From positions 445,755 through 509,754 of the forward strand of contig VZSE01002064.1 in the NCBI GenBank assembly GCA_013398275.1: DNA of 64,000 nt, given 5' to 3'. A program made the translations under genes and the position numbers. This DNA comes from Promerops cafer (taxonomy: Eukaryota > Chordata > Aves > Passeriformes > Nectariniidae). The notes under the pieces were generated by a model. That model worked only from the letters and a program-made list of their open reading frames with translations. It did not search any database and was not told the origin of the DNA. Shown here one piece after another: positions 13,301-28,300 of the stretch. Every line of letters begins with the position of its first letter. The stretch's first letter is position 1.

Positions 13301-16300
13301 ATCATTTTTTCACTCTTGCAGAAAATTCTAAGCTGAGACATGTAGAAAAAGATGTTTTGATTCCACAAATAATGCGGGATCGAGCCAAGGAGCTGTGTTC
13401 AGATAAGGTGCAAGGTAAGAGTCAAATATTCATTTGGAGATCAGATGTACTTACTTTTGTGCCCTGAATATAATCCTTGTTTTTGAAATCATGTAGTCAG
13501 AGAACTAATATGTGTGATCTCCATCTTAGCAGTTCACTGTGAAACCAGTATTGAAGCATATAAATCTTCTGTGCTGGCTTTGGCTGCTTGGTGATATGGA
13601 CTATTTTCCAAAATGACTTGTTCTCAAGGGCTGTAGAATTTAGTATGATTAATACAAAACTTTTCACATCTCAGTCTGGTCGTGACAGAGCAGCGCAAGA
13701 GTTACTGTGTTTCTGTATGAAGTATTTATACTTACATAAATTCAATTGCCTCGTGCAAACCCTTCAGTTGCCTTCAGTTAAGGCATCTCTCCTTATAATA
13801 AATTTGTTTAAATATTCCCAACTTACTGCATCTTTTCCTTGCCCCAGCATTGCAATGATACATGCACATAAACACACACGTTACTAGACAGATGTTGAAA
13901 TAGGGTGATGCAGTGCACTTCTGCTTTAATTTTCTTTGGAAGAGTACTGGACAACAACTCCTTCAAGTGGTGTCACCACCTCTGCTGAATGCTGCTAACA
14001 CACAGGTTAGCCAAGAATGCTGCTATGAGAGGGATGTGAGAATGGATGAAAAGCCACAGAATAATTCTGTACAAGTGTCAGCTTTCCATAGAGGGCATTT
14101 GCATCCGGTCATCCAGTTCTGTGTTTTTTAATCTTCTTTTGTTCATGCACCCCATCAGTAAAAAATGTCTGACTGCACAGTTCCAATATAGGTATATTTC
14201 TTTATAAATTATGTAAATGTTTTACTGTACTTGTATGTTATGTATATTATAAAACATAAAAATAGAAGTTAAAAAAGGATGAGATAAAGATGAAATAAAC
14301 AGTACTTTAAAATATTTTAAGCTATTTATCAGTCTAAAAAGATTACTGTTAATAACAGTACTTTTTATTGGAAATTCCTGCTGGGTAGCAAACTACTCAC
14401 AGCCACTTGTCATCAGTGAAAAGGTCAGTGGATTTGGAGCACTTGTCAAACCTGACAAATTTTTTTTAGAAAAGACAGCTCTTTCAAGCGGTTTGCCACA
14501 AGTTATCCAGAGAAGGAACCTCTCTGTGGTGCCAGGGATTTTCGTGGCCCCTCCCCATCTCATTACAAAGTCTGGTAAAGATGCCACCATTTGAAGGGCT
14601 TGTTTTTGTCAAGTTACAACATTGATGTAGCACATTGTGCACTCCTGGCTCCAACTATTTTGCTGCAATAGCTCACCCCTGAGTGAGGCAGTGAAGCAGT
14701 TTCATGTGCAGTGCTCTCTCTGTAGCCTTAGCCCGGGATCCCTTTTTTATTCCTGTCAAAGCAGCCACTCCATAAGTAGCTACATTTGCACAGTTTTTCC
14801 ATTAAACAGTGTTTTTTATTCAAGAAGCCACTTCCTGTTGATAATAGATCTTCTCCAGTACATCTTTCCTTTAGTGGCTCACAAAAACAAAAAAAAGGTT
14901 TTTGTGCATTTCATTGTGGAAATGCAAATACCACAAGGTGTGAGAAGTTAAAAACTTCTGTACTTTCACTCAACTGTATAGCAAACCTCCCACACTGTGT
15001 AACTTGTTTTAACGCTTGTTTCTTCAAATCTTCATCACTATCTTCTGTGCATCTTCCAACAGTATTTACTGACAAAGGAATGCCTTTTAGTTTGTTGCCA
15101 TATTGTTTTCCTTGAATTATTTCAGCAACTTTTACCATGGCAGGGAGAACAATTGTTTCCCCAATGGCATGTGGCTTTTTGTGTTTTGCTATTATTTAAG
15201 AAACTTCAAAGGAAGTTTCTGGAGTTTTATCACTAGGACACTCTATGCCTAGAGTCAAGTCTAGGTAAAGTGGACCAGTGTATTTTTATGCAGCTGCTTT
15301 TAGAGGTTCTCAAAAAATTTTTGAAAAGTAGTGTAACAGTAATATCTGCCAAAGAAAAGTGGCATCATGTAACAGGTGCCTTCCAGCGCTGCCAGAAGGA
15401 CTTAACAGACCTTTTATTTCATTTGAACAGTAGTTGAATCATTTTTACTTTGAACTCTATACCTGTTGGAGAAAAAAAATGAAGATGAAAAGCAATTGCA
15501 GTACTGTAATTTGAAAGATGTCAGTTAAAAGCATTTCGAGAGCTTGCTATTTGTATAATATTGTTTTAGGTTAACCAAAGGGACAGTGTGTATGTGTTTT
15601 TCTCCTCTGAACTTTGTGTAACATGAGGACTTTCGTTTCAGTATCTTCATTTTCTGTGGCAGCAACCAATATTGGAGGTTCTTGAGCTGTGAGCTGTGGA
15701 CCATTACCTTGCAGCTTCTCCATCTTTTTCCCTCCATAAATTTTAAAACCAAATGTTATGGTTTTTCTCTTTCTTTGATGTTAAGCAAAATTATAATTTC
15801 TTCCTTCTTTCTCCTATATAGAGTTTAGTATTGTATCTTTAGGAAAAATAAGGTTTGTGGATACATCTATCTCCTCACCATTCCTCTGTCACCTGTAAGC
15901 CAGCTTTGATCAAATTGTGAGAAAGTTAGAAGTAGAAACTGAGTATTTCTGAAACAATTTTTTTATCAAATAGGCGAGAAAAACCCCACATTAATACCTC
16001 TATTAAAATAAAAAGGTGGTAGCAGAGCTTCAGTTATTTTTTTTGTGCACCTTTTCATCTGGATGGAGGAGGGAGACCAAACCATGGGAAATGAAGCTTA
16101 AGCAGTTTTGTGAGCAGTAGATTTACCATCTCATAAATCCATTGTGAGATTATTCCTGGAATAAATTTGTCTTGTTAGTACACAGTGATAGGTGTTAATC
16201 AGAGTAAAGAGGCTATGCTTTTTATGCTGTAAACAATTATAAGCTATGAACATAAGCTGTGTAATTAAGTAATCAAAGCTCTTGTGACTTGGTTTGTGTG

Positions 16301-19300
16301 CTGTGGAGTGTACACACATGCATGAAATGAAGTTGTTTACACTGAGGGCAGAGATACTCATTTAACTTGCTCTCAATGTTGGATTTTTCTGCTTTATGTT
16401 AAGTTCATGTTTCAGAAACTCCTATTAATAGACCTCTGTTTCTTTTTGTCTTTAGGAAATCGTGATAAATGCATGGGTACTGTAGGAAATAAAGCTATTC
16501 CACAAGTATGGGCCTTTACAATTGGCTTGATCAGGCTGGGTTCACATGTGTCCCTATGGGGAGCCCCTGTACATTCAATAGTGCTCTGCATGAGCACAGG
16601 GGTCCATCTGTACCAGCCCGGTACCTTAGCCTGCAGCTATACCACCTAGAGCTGTGTGCTTATCAGAGCTAATAATGCAAGTAATGACAGCCTGTCCAGC
16701 ACGTGTTCCAGAACCATCCAGGGAAAAGAAACCTCAAGGGTTACAAAAATAAATTTTAAAAAAAAAGGTCTTGTTAACTTAAGAAGTGATCCTGCTACCC
16801 TAGTGCACAGTTAAGTGGGTGTGTCATTGCTGTGCTTGCCTGTTAGCCTACCAAAATGGCTTAGGGAAGAAATAACCATGGGAAGTATGTCCACCTGATA
16901 ATTTTTACGAACTATTAAGTATTGTGTCTGGTCATAGTTCATTTTACTTAGATAATTTAAATTTGCTTACAACTTTTTTTTTCCAGATTGTTCCAGTATA
17001 AGTTCTTGTGTGTGCGGCATGTTTCTTAAGAATTTTGTAGCTCTCAGTTTCAGAATGATTTTTGTGTGATTTAAAATTTTTAAGCACTTTTTTCAGTGAA
17101 AATGGATATATTAGTAATTTTGTTAACTTGGATAGTAATTCTGTTAACATGCTTTCTGGGAAACACTAGTCAATTTTCTGTGACCATAAATATGTTTTAT
17201 TGTGTTCATATCCATGCACTGCATGTGTGTATGTGAAATGTGGGCAAAAGTGTCAAAAAACAAGCAAACATTGTTATACAGGAACATTTCACTGTATTTT
17301 TACAAACTGTAGCATGCGTTTGCCTGAAACAATATTAAATGATAAATTTCTGTATCAGCATGTCCTTCCATTTCAAACCTAAGTAACTAAAAGGATCATT
17401 TGTTAGCCATTGCCTTGCTTATTGCTTTTATGAAATAATTTCTTAAGCAAGCTGTTTTCCTGTTTTGCTTTAATTTCCAGTTATACAATTTAAATATGAA
17501 TACGCTTCTTTGCAAATCTTTGCAAATTTCAGGAACCTGGTGTTAACGTTTTTCGTCAGAATGGTGACCTTTAGCACATCAAAAGTTCTGTAGTTTCATC
17601 CAGCTGTGCTTTGCTTTCCATGAGTCCATGCCCTAAAAGCAGGGACAGATCCATGCTCTAAAACTAGGGACAGTCATGGAAAAAACTGCAAGAGCTGTGG
17701 TTGATTCTTGATAATTTCTACAGATAAATTTGTCAATTTCTTGAGAACACTTACTCTGCTGCCCAAAGTTACAGATTCTGAAACTGAACTTGATGGAATT
17801 TTTTTTGGTAACAGAAATACACAAACTTGGACTTAATTGGTCAGCTTAATTTGGTTTTTTTTTGGGTTATGTGGCTTGGAAAATAGAAATGACTGACTGA
17901 CTTTGAGATGTTGTGGGTTTAGACTCCGAAGAAGTTGTACTGAATTGAAATCCCAAAAAGAAATTAGTGGGTCACAGAGTCAGTAATGAAATTAATTCTG
18001 TATTATATTTATTGTAGATGTTTTGTGTATTTGTTGTATTGTAAAGCATTTCTGCCCCCCTTCCAAAACCTCACAACCTTTTTTTTTTTTTTTTTTCTGA
18101 GAGAAGAACAACTTGCTCCAGAGACAAAGGGTTTAAGTTCTGAACTTCTTTCCTCTGTATTTTGTTGTCTGTTACTGTCACATCATCTAAATTTGAGCCT
18201 TTAAGGTCACAAAGAGGGACCTGCAGACATCTTCTGTAGCTGAGACTCCTTTGTGAGGTTGAAGGATTCAATAGGAAATAGACCTACATTCTTTTCAGGG
18301 TCACTACAGGGACAGATAGTGCAATTCAGCCTGGTTCTGCCATTAGAAAGATGGTGAAGTAAATGTAGCCATTTCTTATTTTAAGCATGTTGTGGGAGAC
18401 ATCCATTTGATCAAGATGACAAGTTGTTCTATCCTTTTTAAAAAAATTAATAATCTATTTTAAAAATTTTATGAGGGAGACACAAGAAAGATATTTCTAT
18501 TTGTAGTGAGTTGAGGACCTTCACTGGAGAACACTGTTGTTGGTTCTGTTGTCTGTAGGAGCTGTGTAATTAAAGCAACTGGAGTTACATTGCTGAAAGA
18601 AATCTCATTGTACTTGGCAGGGCTTTAAAAATGGTTTGGAAAGTGTGGCTGGAAAAGGACATTTCCAAGCAATCATCCTCCTCCCATTCTCCAGATTTCC
18701 CGTTAGCCCTCTCCTCCTCAGGGCTCATGTTGATACTTAGTGAAGATGATGGGATGCAACACTACTGCAGGCTTCTCTACAGTTGAGCATGACCAGTGTC
18801 ATCTGGAGTTTTGATAATGTGCCGTTACTCAACAGTCCTGTCACTGACATTATCTCTGTCCCCGTAGGGGCCACCTGCTCTAGACCATGACCCTTACACC
18901 TGACATAGCAACGTCCGTAAATCCAAAGAAATTTCTGATTGAACTACATGTGGAGCTGTACATTTAAGTGCCCAAGCACACCTTTAGACATTCCTCCTTA
19001 AAAAACCCATTATATTTATATATACTTTCCTATCAGAAATGCAGATAATGAAACGTGTGAAATCCTTAGCAAATTTTGCTTCATGTTGCTTACCTTCCTT
19101 GGTATTGCAGACTGAGTTCTGTTAATTGTTGCCAACCCTTGTTGAATGCTGAGGGAGGATTAACCTGTTAGTACCTACAGTTCTGATACCAGAAGATGCT
19201 AAGACTGATAGTAGAGGGAAATTACATGACAGCTCTACTTAAAAATTTTGATGAGAGTTCTTACACCAAATCAAAACTAAAATCACCATTTACAGCTGAA

Positions 19301-22300
19301 CTTCGCTCATCCACTTTGCATCATTGTGAAAATAGTCCTTACAATTTTTTTTCAAGTTCATATCTCCTAGGAGTATCTGGGAGCATAGTGATCTTCTAAT
19401 TGACCAAAGCAAAAAGATCAAGTGAGTGATAAAAATCAATGAGTTAACATGTCAGCTGCTGGTACCTTTTTTTAAAATGAGCTGCTGTGATCAGAAATTG
19501 CTTACATGTGCTTATGTCCATATTATTCAGAGTTTGGTGGAAAGCCTGAGAGGTTACAGTGGAAGAATCACCAATTTTTTATGATCAGAACAGCCTTCTC
19601 TTAGGAGAATGAAAAAACATTGCTACATTATTATCTGCAACTCCATTTTTGTGAGAGGAAGGTTAGTATAATTTGAGAACATCGTTTCAATTCAGCAACA
19701 AAACTGCTGGTGGGAATGGAGGAAAACTGTTGTCCTCTGTTGCTGTATTTATTATCTGAATATTGAAGTATATTATAGTCATACTGTGTGTGACCACAGG
19801 ACCCTATATGAAACTATTGATATTACATTATGTTATATGTGTTGTGCAGTTGTCAGTTACTTAAATTATTTTAGATGTTTTGATGGTGTAGAGTCATATT
19901 TAGTACTGGTAATAAATTGGTATGAGCTTTTTTCCTGGCTAGCATTCCTCGAGAGTAAGATGCTGAATTTTTGTGTGATGTTCTTATTTGCACACAATAG
20001 CTTTTATTTTGGAAAAAATTATTCAGTGCTATATATTTCCAATGAACATTTACTCTCATCACATTTAACTATGTGAACTAATACAATCTCTAGAGGGATT
20101 ATGGTATACTGAGCTTTGCTTCAACAAACTGGGCAGAGAGAGCAGCTATATGTAAATTAGAATTTGAAGAAATGAGATTCTAGATTTGTGTGTGTTTGTT
20201 TGTTTGTTTGTTTGAGTGAATGATAACAGCATTAACTACCCTAAGCTAATTTATATAAAAGAAATATGAGGGAATATTGTCTTGCTTGGTGATAGAAATT
20301 TCAGTGTTCTAACTAGATTTGAGCACTTTGAAGAAAATGTTCAGGGAGGGAAGTTGCCTGGTTTGATTACTTTTGTTCTTCGCCTCGTCCATGTCATTTC
20401 AACCCAGCTGATGAGAAGAAATGGGTCAGACTGCTGCTAGCTTTACCACTGCAACTTAGTTGTGTGAGGATTTTTATTTTTTTTTTTATTTATTAGGGAA
20501 TGGAACAGCTTTTGCAGGGACAAAGAGAAATGAAATCACTTTCAGTGAAAGAAAGAGGCCTCATTATAGCTACCAACAGCAGTTATTGACAGCTACACTT
20601 CCTATTAACAAGGAGCATTTAAGAGTTTGGCTGTTGAATCTTTGGACTTGATCTAATTTGCTAGCATTAATTAGTTTCTTTTGAGCACAGACACTTGGTG
20701 CTCACAGCTATAGATTTAGAGGACTAATTAGGACAGAAAATTGAACAGAATGGGGTAAGGCATTAACCTTCAACCATTACCAGCTGGGGCTCCGATAAAG
20801 ACCACAGAGTCCAAATGCTCCTATTCATGCAAAGGGTACTTTAATGAATATCAATTTCAGCCAGGTTGCCATATCTTACAAGCCCTGTTTTGATTTTGAT
20901 TCTCTTACCTGGTAGAGGTTTTTATGTATAGATATTAAAGTGATATTGGTAGTTCAGAGCTCATAGATGAGAACCTCAAGAGGTTACCTGTGTTTTGTCC
21001 AGTCTTTCAATTTGCTTTTCTCAGGTTACAGATTTTATTGGTTTCCAGCTAAGATCCTGAATTTCAAATTGATTTCCCTGTCCAGCATAAATATATTAAC
21101 ATAGCCCAGATTAATTACATGTTCTTAACAAATGCTTGTTTAAATAGAAGATGCCTGTGTGGTTTTGGATTATTGTAGTACATGGTAGTAATATCCATGA
21201 CAAGAGCACTCACCAAGCTAACTGCTGAAAGCTGAACAGTAGGATTGCTTCTTTAGCAGCTCTTTTGGTGAGATACAATTATTGTATTATGGTGTTCAGT
21301 TGGTAATCCAGTTTTAGGAGGAAAACTATTCTTCCAGACTGGATTCATGCGGTTTAACATCTGCAGAATGGGAATACTTTAATTGTATATAAGGAAAGAA
21401 AAAATCAAATTGCCTTTGTCCTTTTGTATCATTTCTTGGATTGTTGGGAGAGTTAAACTTGAAATTAAGCATCAGAATCATCAATTGTTTCTACCCTTTA
21501 GTCATATTACTAATCCCTGACAAACTCCCCATTAAAGGTGAATCATTGTTGCTGTCTTCATTTGACTTCTGTACCTGGAAATTCTTTGCCCACTGATGAG
21601 AAAAGTTTAAAAAAAAAAGTTTAGTCTTCTCTATCATAATTTCTCCAAACTTGTTTTTTCAGGAAAGACGCTATCATTGGTGTATATCCCTTTTATGTGC
21701 TCTAATTATTTCCAGTTCTTCACTAGTACACTGTACAGTGTTAGGTTGAATAGCTGTTTTCATGTCTTAGGGTCTTGGGTGAGGTAAGATTGCCACAAAC
21801 TGTAAAAATAAAGAAATGCAGCCTTGCCTGTTCTAATGATCTTGGGGTATTTAATGGTATTTAGATCAGTCTTAAGGGAACCTTGTGAGGGGAGTGTCCA
21901 CAGTGGAAGAGAATGGTCAAGTTCTTCTCCCAACAAAAGGGCAAGGGTGCTGTTCCAGCCACTGACTAATACCTTTTCCCAGATGTTATATACAGTGTTT
22001 GCTGATCTCATAGTTTTCTTTCCCAGTTGACACATTTTGATTCTTCTGTGTCAGTCATTCTTACTACCAGCAAGTGAGCGCAAACTTGGGATTCTGTAAG
22101 GGGTTTTTTTGCATCCTTTTGATTGATGGTGGTGATAACCTATGGGTGCAGTGTTAGAGTGTTACAGTGAGGTGTTACTGTGGCGTAGGTGGACAGGGCA
22201 ATGGCAGTTCATGTGACTCACAGTAGCTCTTATTTTAGCTGCCTGTCCTTAAGAAAGTACAAAGTAGTTGCGCTGAAATTTTGCATTATAAACTCCTCTT

Positions 22301-25300
22301 AGATACTACATTCAACAGTTACACAGTTAGCTCTTAGTGTAAATAAATCTTATACTTTTAAGAGGTCATGCTATATTCTCATTGCCTGTGTATAAATATT
22401 TCTGTTGTATATGAATTATTAATATTACCCTGGGGTTAGTTTCACACAGAAAATAGGTTATTTTTCAACTCTTGAAGTCAGAATGTGTTGTCTAGGTACC
22501 GTTAGGTTCAGCAGTGGAAAATAAAACTTAGTTTGGTCAAAAAGTTGCTACTGTGAATTCAGAAATACAAGAAATAGTGAGCATTCAGGCAGCCTAAAAG
22601 CAATATATTGACCTTGTATTTTGCATAAGGTGATAGGTGAAAGCTTCTGTCCATTCTTTAGAAAATACATGAAGTTGACAAGTGTATTTGCCAAAGAAAA
22701 TTGCTTATCCAAATCACAGAAATTGAAATGAAGCTCAACAGGAATTAATACTAAATGGAAATCAGAATAGGAGTTGTGGTTTTACTTAATATGCTTTGAT
22801 TTAATGAGACAGTGGATTATGAGATTTGTAGTATTGATCTCCTGTATGTTGGAGACCTGTTGTACATATCTTTGTGTAGCATGTTACAACTCAGCAGAAC
22901 CAGTCAAAAAAAAGGGGCAGGAATCACAGGTCTTATTAGGCAATAAGGGAACACAAAGTTGAAATACAGTTTGGCAACTATACATACTTTCAGCAAGATG
23001 TGGTGTTCTAAGTGTTCTTCATGCTTTTTGGTCTAAGTGTTCTTCATTGTTTTCTGAAAACAATGAAATCTCAAATTTTTATCCTGTTTTGGGATGAAAA
23101 GATTTTAAGCTTCTTCTTACATGTAGGGCAGTAATTCTACAGGTTGCATAGCTCAAGCTGAGTGAGTTGTCCCTCTAGCACTTATTCTTTGATGTAGTAG
23201 TTAATGGGTCCTGTGGTAACAACACTGACAATGCACAAGTGGTTTTTTTGTAGTAGAGACAATGTTGTCTGTTGCTGAATAAAACTATGTTCTTGTACAT
23301 TATTTTTCAGGTGCTTTTATTAACAACAACAAAAAATAACCCCCCCTCTTTCCCACCCCCAAATTTAGCTTTGTTGCTGTTGTAAATGCTTTCCGGTAGT
23401 TGTCTCTGTGCTGCTGCATAGAAAAAGAGTAGGGAGATTTGTGCTCTGAAGCGTGTTTTGCTTAAAGGTCTGATGCCTAAGAAGGGAGTAAAGTCTACAG
23501 TATTGAAAGCTCATAAAACACTTGTGCTGTATTGTCATCCCTCTGAATATTATTTTTAACAGTCCTGCAGAAAAGAGCACCTGGAACATTTGCTGCCCCA
23601 AATCAGGATGGATACCTCTACAGAAAGTGTAATCATGTAACAGAAGGCGATAGGTATTTTGGATGGGGAACAAGAGCTGCAGAGCTGGTCGGAGGATAGG
23701 AAAGGGGATGGTCAAGGAATGCTAGAGCTGGACAGAGCTTTGGAGGTATGGATGAGGCTTTAAATTTATGATCAGGGAACAAGAAAAGCAGTTTAGCTGC
23801 TGTATCCTAGATTTGAGAGGGATACTAGTAAAGGATTTGAAAAGAATCATGGAAAGCAGGGAAAGTAGTCATTCTGATGGGATAATGAGTAGGAAAGGAA
23901 CTTATATGAGGAAATTTTGAAGAAGAAAATGTAGAAGACCTGTGCATGAAAATTTCCCTTGGATGGAGTAAACAGATTCTTCTCTTAGTATTTATCCATT
24001 GTATTGGGAAGGAGTTGAAATGATTGTAGGGAATTTGGGACTTTAATTATGGTATGAAGAGATCTGCCTTCTTACCTTTTCCTAAGATAAGTTTAAAGAA
24101 AGGTTTCTTTACGTCACTAATGCATTTTTTTTAGGCTTCTGATATTCAAGTTCAGGATTTCCTTGTATTACTTTTATCATCCATAATGTTGTACACTTCA
24201 TAGTTTTCTTTCTTTCTGGCTGTCATCCAGAATCTATCAAGGAGGTTCTAGTTATTCTTCTTTTCCTTCCTCTTCAATATAAACTAAATAATGCCCTCCA
24301 AGCTTTCAGATAAACAGCATATTTCAGGGATGTTTAAATAGTCCTTTTTGAAGCACAAAATCGAAAATTCATTGTTACCTTTGCATGCCAGGCTTGATAC
24401 AGGTCCTGCTTTGTTTCCTGGTGACAGAAATGTCCCATGCTCTTTGCTGTAATGGGATGCTCGTGAAGTTGGTGAAAATAAAGCACTGCAAAGTTGTGGC
24501 TTGAGATATAATCTCACCTATGGCTGTAGACTGTCAGACTTTTAAAAAGTTATTTTAGGGAGACACAGCTAATGTTTGCAGAAAAGAACTTCTGAATGCT
24601 ATGGTTTAATGTGTGGGAAATGTACAGAAAGTGTGCAATGTGGAAATGCATAGAGAGTTGAAAGTAGGACTTCTTCATGCAATCTAGACTGGTCTAACTA
24701 TGCTTCAAAAGCATGGACTTCAGTTTTGTGAAATGCTTATCGAACCTGAGTGCCCTTGGAGGGCACATTTATCAAGCATGAAAGGGATGCAAGTCTGCAA
24801 AGGACTTTGGGAAGACGTTTTGGGCCATCGTCTTCTCTTGGGGCCATACTTAGTATGCCTGTGTTTGTCCTGTAATCTGGTTCGTGTTTCAGCTGCTATG
24901 GACAGCCTGTTTCAGTGCTTAGTTTTATTTTACCATTCAAAGATTTCTTTTTGTTTTCTAAGTTTTTTGGGGATTTAATGCCTAAACTAACTTTTCTTCA
25001 TATATCAAGCAATTTGTGTTCTCAGACATTGGGAAGATTCCTGGTAGTGATCTGAATAAAAGCAGGACTTTAAATGGAAGAAATAGGATGATCTGACTTA
25101 TGTTAAACAGGCAAAAGGGAAAAAGAAAAAGAGACTTATTCAGTAACCATCCTGGAAAACTATTTCCATCAGAGTCCCTGAAATGTCTTAGGGAAGGTGT
25201 TGAACCCTGAGATTCCAGAGTTGTTTTGAGGAGCATGAAGAATTTTAAACACAAACCCCCAAAATCTTTAATGCTGTGATGTTAAAAATGACATTTAAAT

Positions 25301-28300
25301 TCACAGGGAGAACTCGTGCTTTCAGGTTGAAGAAAATTATATCCAGTAAACAAGAGTAACCACAGTCTGCAACTTCAAACTTTGTTGCGCATTACTTTTT
25401 TCCTTTGGGGTGATAATTTGCCTTTGGGGTGATAATTTTCTACAGTGACTCTGACAGCCCAGTCAAAATGATTCATGAGGCCAATGGTGAAAAGAACTCT
25501 TTATTTTTCTCTGGTGTAAATAATTTTCGTAATTTCTGATCTGTCCTGATTTCCTCCTTGTACTTCTTTGCATGTGTTTTCTGAGTGGTTTGGGGTTTTT
25601 TTATGTTAAGTGTAGGCTTCAGCATATATCAAGTTAATGAACAGAAACTTACCATTGCTTTCCATAGAATATGGAAAAGAGGAATATAAAAGAAGGGTAC
25701 AGCATGTGGGGTTATATACCTTAAGATTTAATTAGTAATTAACTAATCTTTAATGGGGTGCTAGAAGAGCTCACAGCTTCTCTGGTGTCTTCAATGACTT
25801 ATATCAGAAGTCCTATGTTTAAAATATATTAGCTGTGTTTAACAATGCTTCATGACAATTGAGTAGTAGTGTTAATGGTTCTTCGGCTTTTTCTTTGTAA
25901 TAGAGGTGTCCCCATACTTTTGAAAACTATTCCAAATTTAAGGAAATCAAAAAGCATATTCATGTATGTATGTGTGATGATTTTTTATATTTTATTTTAT
26001 ACATTCCAAACAGCTTAGGAAGTTTTGAGTCCTTTGTGTCGAGTGAGAATGGTGTGGAAAAGATGCTTTTGCTTCAGTGAGACTGTTGTGTAAGTTAATT
26101 TTTATATGCTTACAGTTACTGTTGAGTAACTGTAAAACTTTAGCAGTTTTAAACCAAAATAGTGTTGTTGTCCTCTTCACTCTGCTGTCAAATTCATGCA
26201 AATACTACCTACTGACTGTGCACAAGCCATTGAGAAACATTCATTGTTGGGAAGAGAATACTTAGTAAATTATAACCCCAAAGAAAAATTTTTGCGCATC
26301 TATGGAAGGAAGATATTTAACAGAGTTGCAAACTTTTGCTTTGGCTACCTTCTCCCACCAGATGAACGGTTCTGGTCTCATGCTTTTCTTTTCTGCAGTG
26401 GTTTCAGTGCAGTGCTGTTTGTTCCAGACCTGATGTTACAGATCTCTGTGGCAGTAATGTTTGAGTAGCAATGACTTGATTTGCCTGAAAGCTAATTCAG
26501 TCACTCTAATGAAGAGGAGAAATAATCTCCTCTGTGAATGGTTAAAATTATGTAAAGGTAACAACGTTTGGGTTGTGGTATCAGGTTCACCCAGGTACAT
26601 TTCACATAAGCAGTAAATTTTAACAGTGACTATAATTCTTTTATGTGAAGCAGGTAGAACCATTGTTTCTAATGTAATATAGTCACTGTCTTAAGTTTGG
26701 TTGTAAGGTTGAGACACTGATGTCTAGGTTCTACTGTGTTATAAAGAGATCTGGTACTTAAAATCTTTTGTGTGTCCAGACCTGAACTGATTGTACAATA
26801 ACATTTTACTTGGGCATTTTTGTATTAACAGTTGTCAAGCCCTCAGGTCTGAGGCTTGTTCAGCCCTCAGCTGAACTTGTGACAAAAAAATCAGAAGGAA
26901 CACCTAAAGCTTGTTGTATTTCAGGCAATCAGAGGGGATGAATCTGAGTAAGAAACAGACTCTAGCCTTCCTCTTCTCCCTTCTGCAGTCTGTCAAAGCT
27001 CAAGGGGGATAGAAGTTACTTCATCCTGTTCTGCAGTGTTCAGAGAGGAGACCCTTATAAGTGGAACACTGTTGGAGACTTACGTCAGCTCCTCAAACTC
27101 TTCCTTTGATTTTTAGTTAAGTCATGTGGGATGGGAGACATCTCATCCCAGCTGTAGTCCTCTCTCTCTCTCTCTCTCTCTTTTCCCTGTCCCCTTACCC
27201 CTCCTTATCAAGGTTCAAGGCAACAAGTACAGGAAGGTACTTTCAGAATCAGCTTTAGGTGGGACATGGAAATTTTGGGTGGCTAAAATGTAAAATGTAA
27301 GGTGTATTCTGCTGGTAGTCAGTCTCTGTTCAGACATGTGAATGGAGATAAGACCAAAAATGAAGGAGAGCTGTCATGATCAAAGCATATGGGGCATTGC
27401 ATTGATATGCATGAAGCAAGGATGGCAGTGCTGTCAATATTTGTTTGGGTGTTTGATTACCTGCAAAAGCTGTGTGGAAACCCTTGGACTTTGCAAGCAT
27501 TTCCTAAGGATTCCTTTGAGCTATTTTTTTCCTGTCTGTCTCTGGTTGCTTCCATATCTTTGGAATGCCATTGGTTTGTTAGTGCCTTTAGTGTCAGTGT
27601 GTCTGCAGGTTCTGTGCAGGTGTGGACTGGCAGGATAGTAAGTGTCTTTCAGCTCCCAACAAGGTCTGGTGGGAGTAGGGGAAAGGCAGTTGATGCCTGC
27701 TGGTTCATGACAAACAAGGCTCATCTGGACACTGGTTACCAATTTTAAAATTTGGGAAGAGTGCTTGTAATTGAATATAGACCTTTTACTTTTATGGCTC
27801 CAATTACTTTTCTTTTTTTTTTTTACTTTCACCACTGGCAGCAGTCCTGGACTCTAGCTAAAGACCAAACTCTAAATGAAGTAATTTTCCATAATTAATT
27901 TGACATCTTGTTTCCTATTTCATCACTTTTTTTTTTTTGATCACCAAATATATAAGGCTGAAATCTTGGTTTGTAGGGGAGAACAGGCAAATAATCTCTA
28001 CAGTGTAAACTTGGATTCATAATTTGGAGACTTGCAACCAGACTGCTGTACAAGAAAACAGATGCCATGCAATAAATTAATACTAAGCTGAATAATAAAC
28101 AAGATGTATTGTTAAAGGTCTTTAATGCAAAGGTGATTTCAGACTTTCATATGCTTGTTTTCTGTCTTTGTTTAAATGAAGCCTTTACATGTGTTTTCTT
28201 TATTGTTCTCTTTTGCGCACATTTGAGCTTTGTTGGGTTGAGGATTCAGTCTCTGGTTGGGCAGTGCTGATTAACTTACACTAAATAGGCAGCAATAATG

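Larger units (their letters stand above)
1315..13321 (+). other. CMC1: CMC1 intron 1
   Basis: About 12 kb from the GTAGGG donor to the acceptor CACTCTTGCAG. It holds the rest of the CpG island, the tRNA/CR1 SINE at 2.4 kb, the long CR1 at 3.3-4.1 kb, a CR1 scrap at 10.3 kb, a CR1 tail at 11.1 kb and a (CTTG)n run at about 10817-10833. The rest looks like ordinary unique AT-rich sequence. Open frames here lack coding signs. Confidence 0.75.

Noticed and set aside
23365..23715. 116-codon minus-strand frame
   Set aside because: No recognisable motif, and no promoter or splice context.
25904..25930. hAT terminal repeat (ggtgtccccatacttttgaa)
   Set aside because: It resembles Charlie-type ends, but no partner end or target duplication was found near it, and it is 10 kb from the transposase relic.
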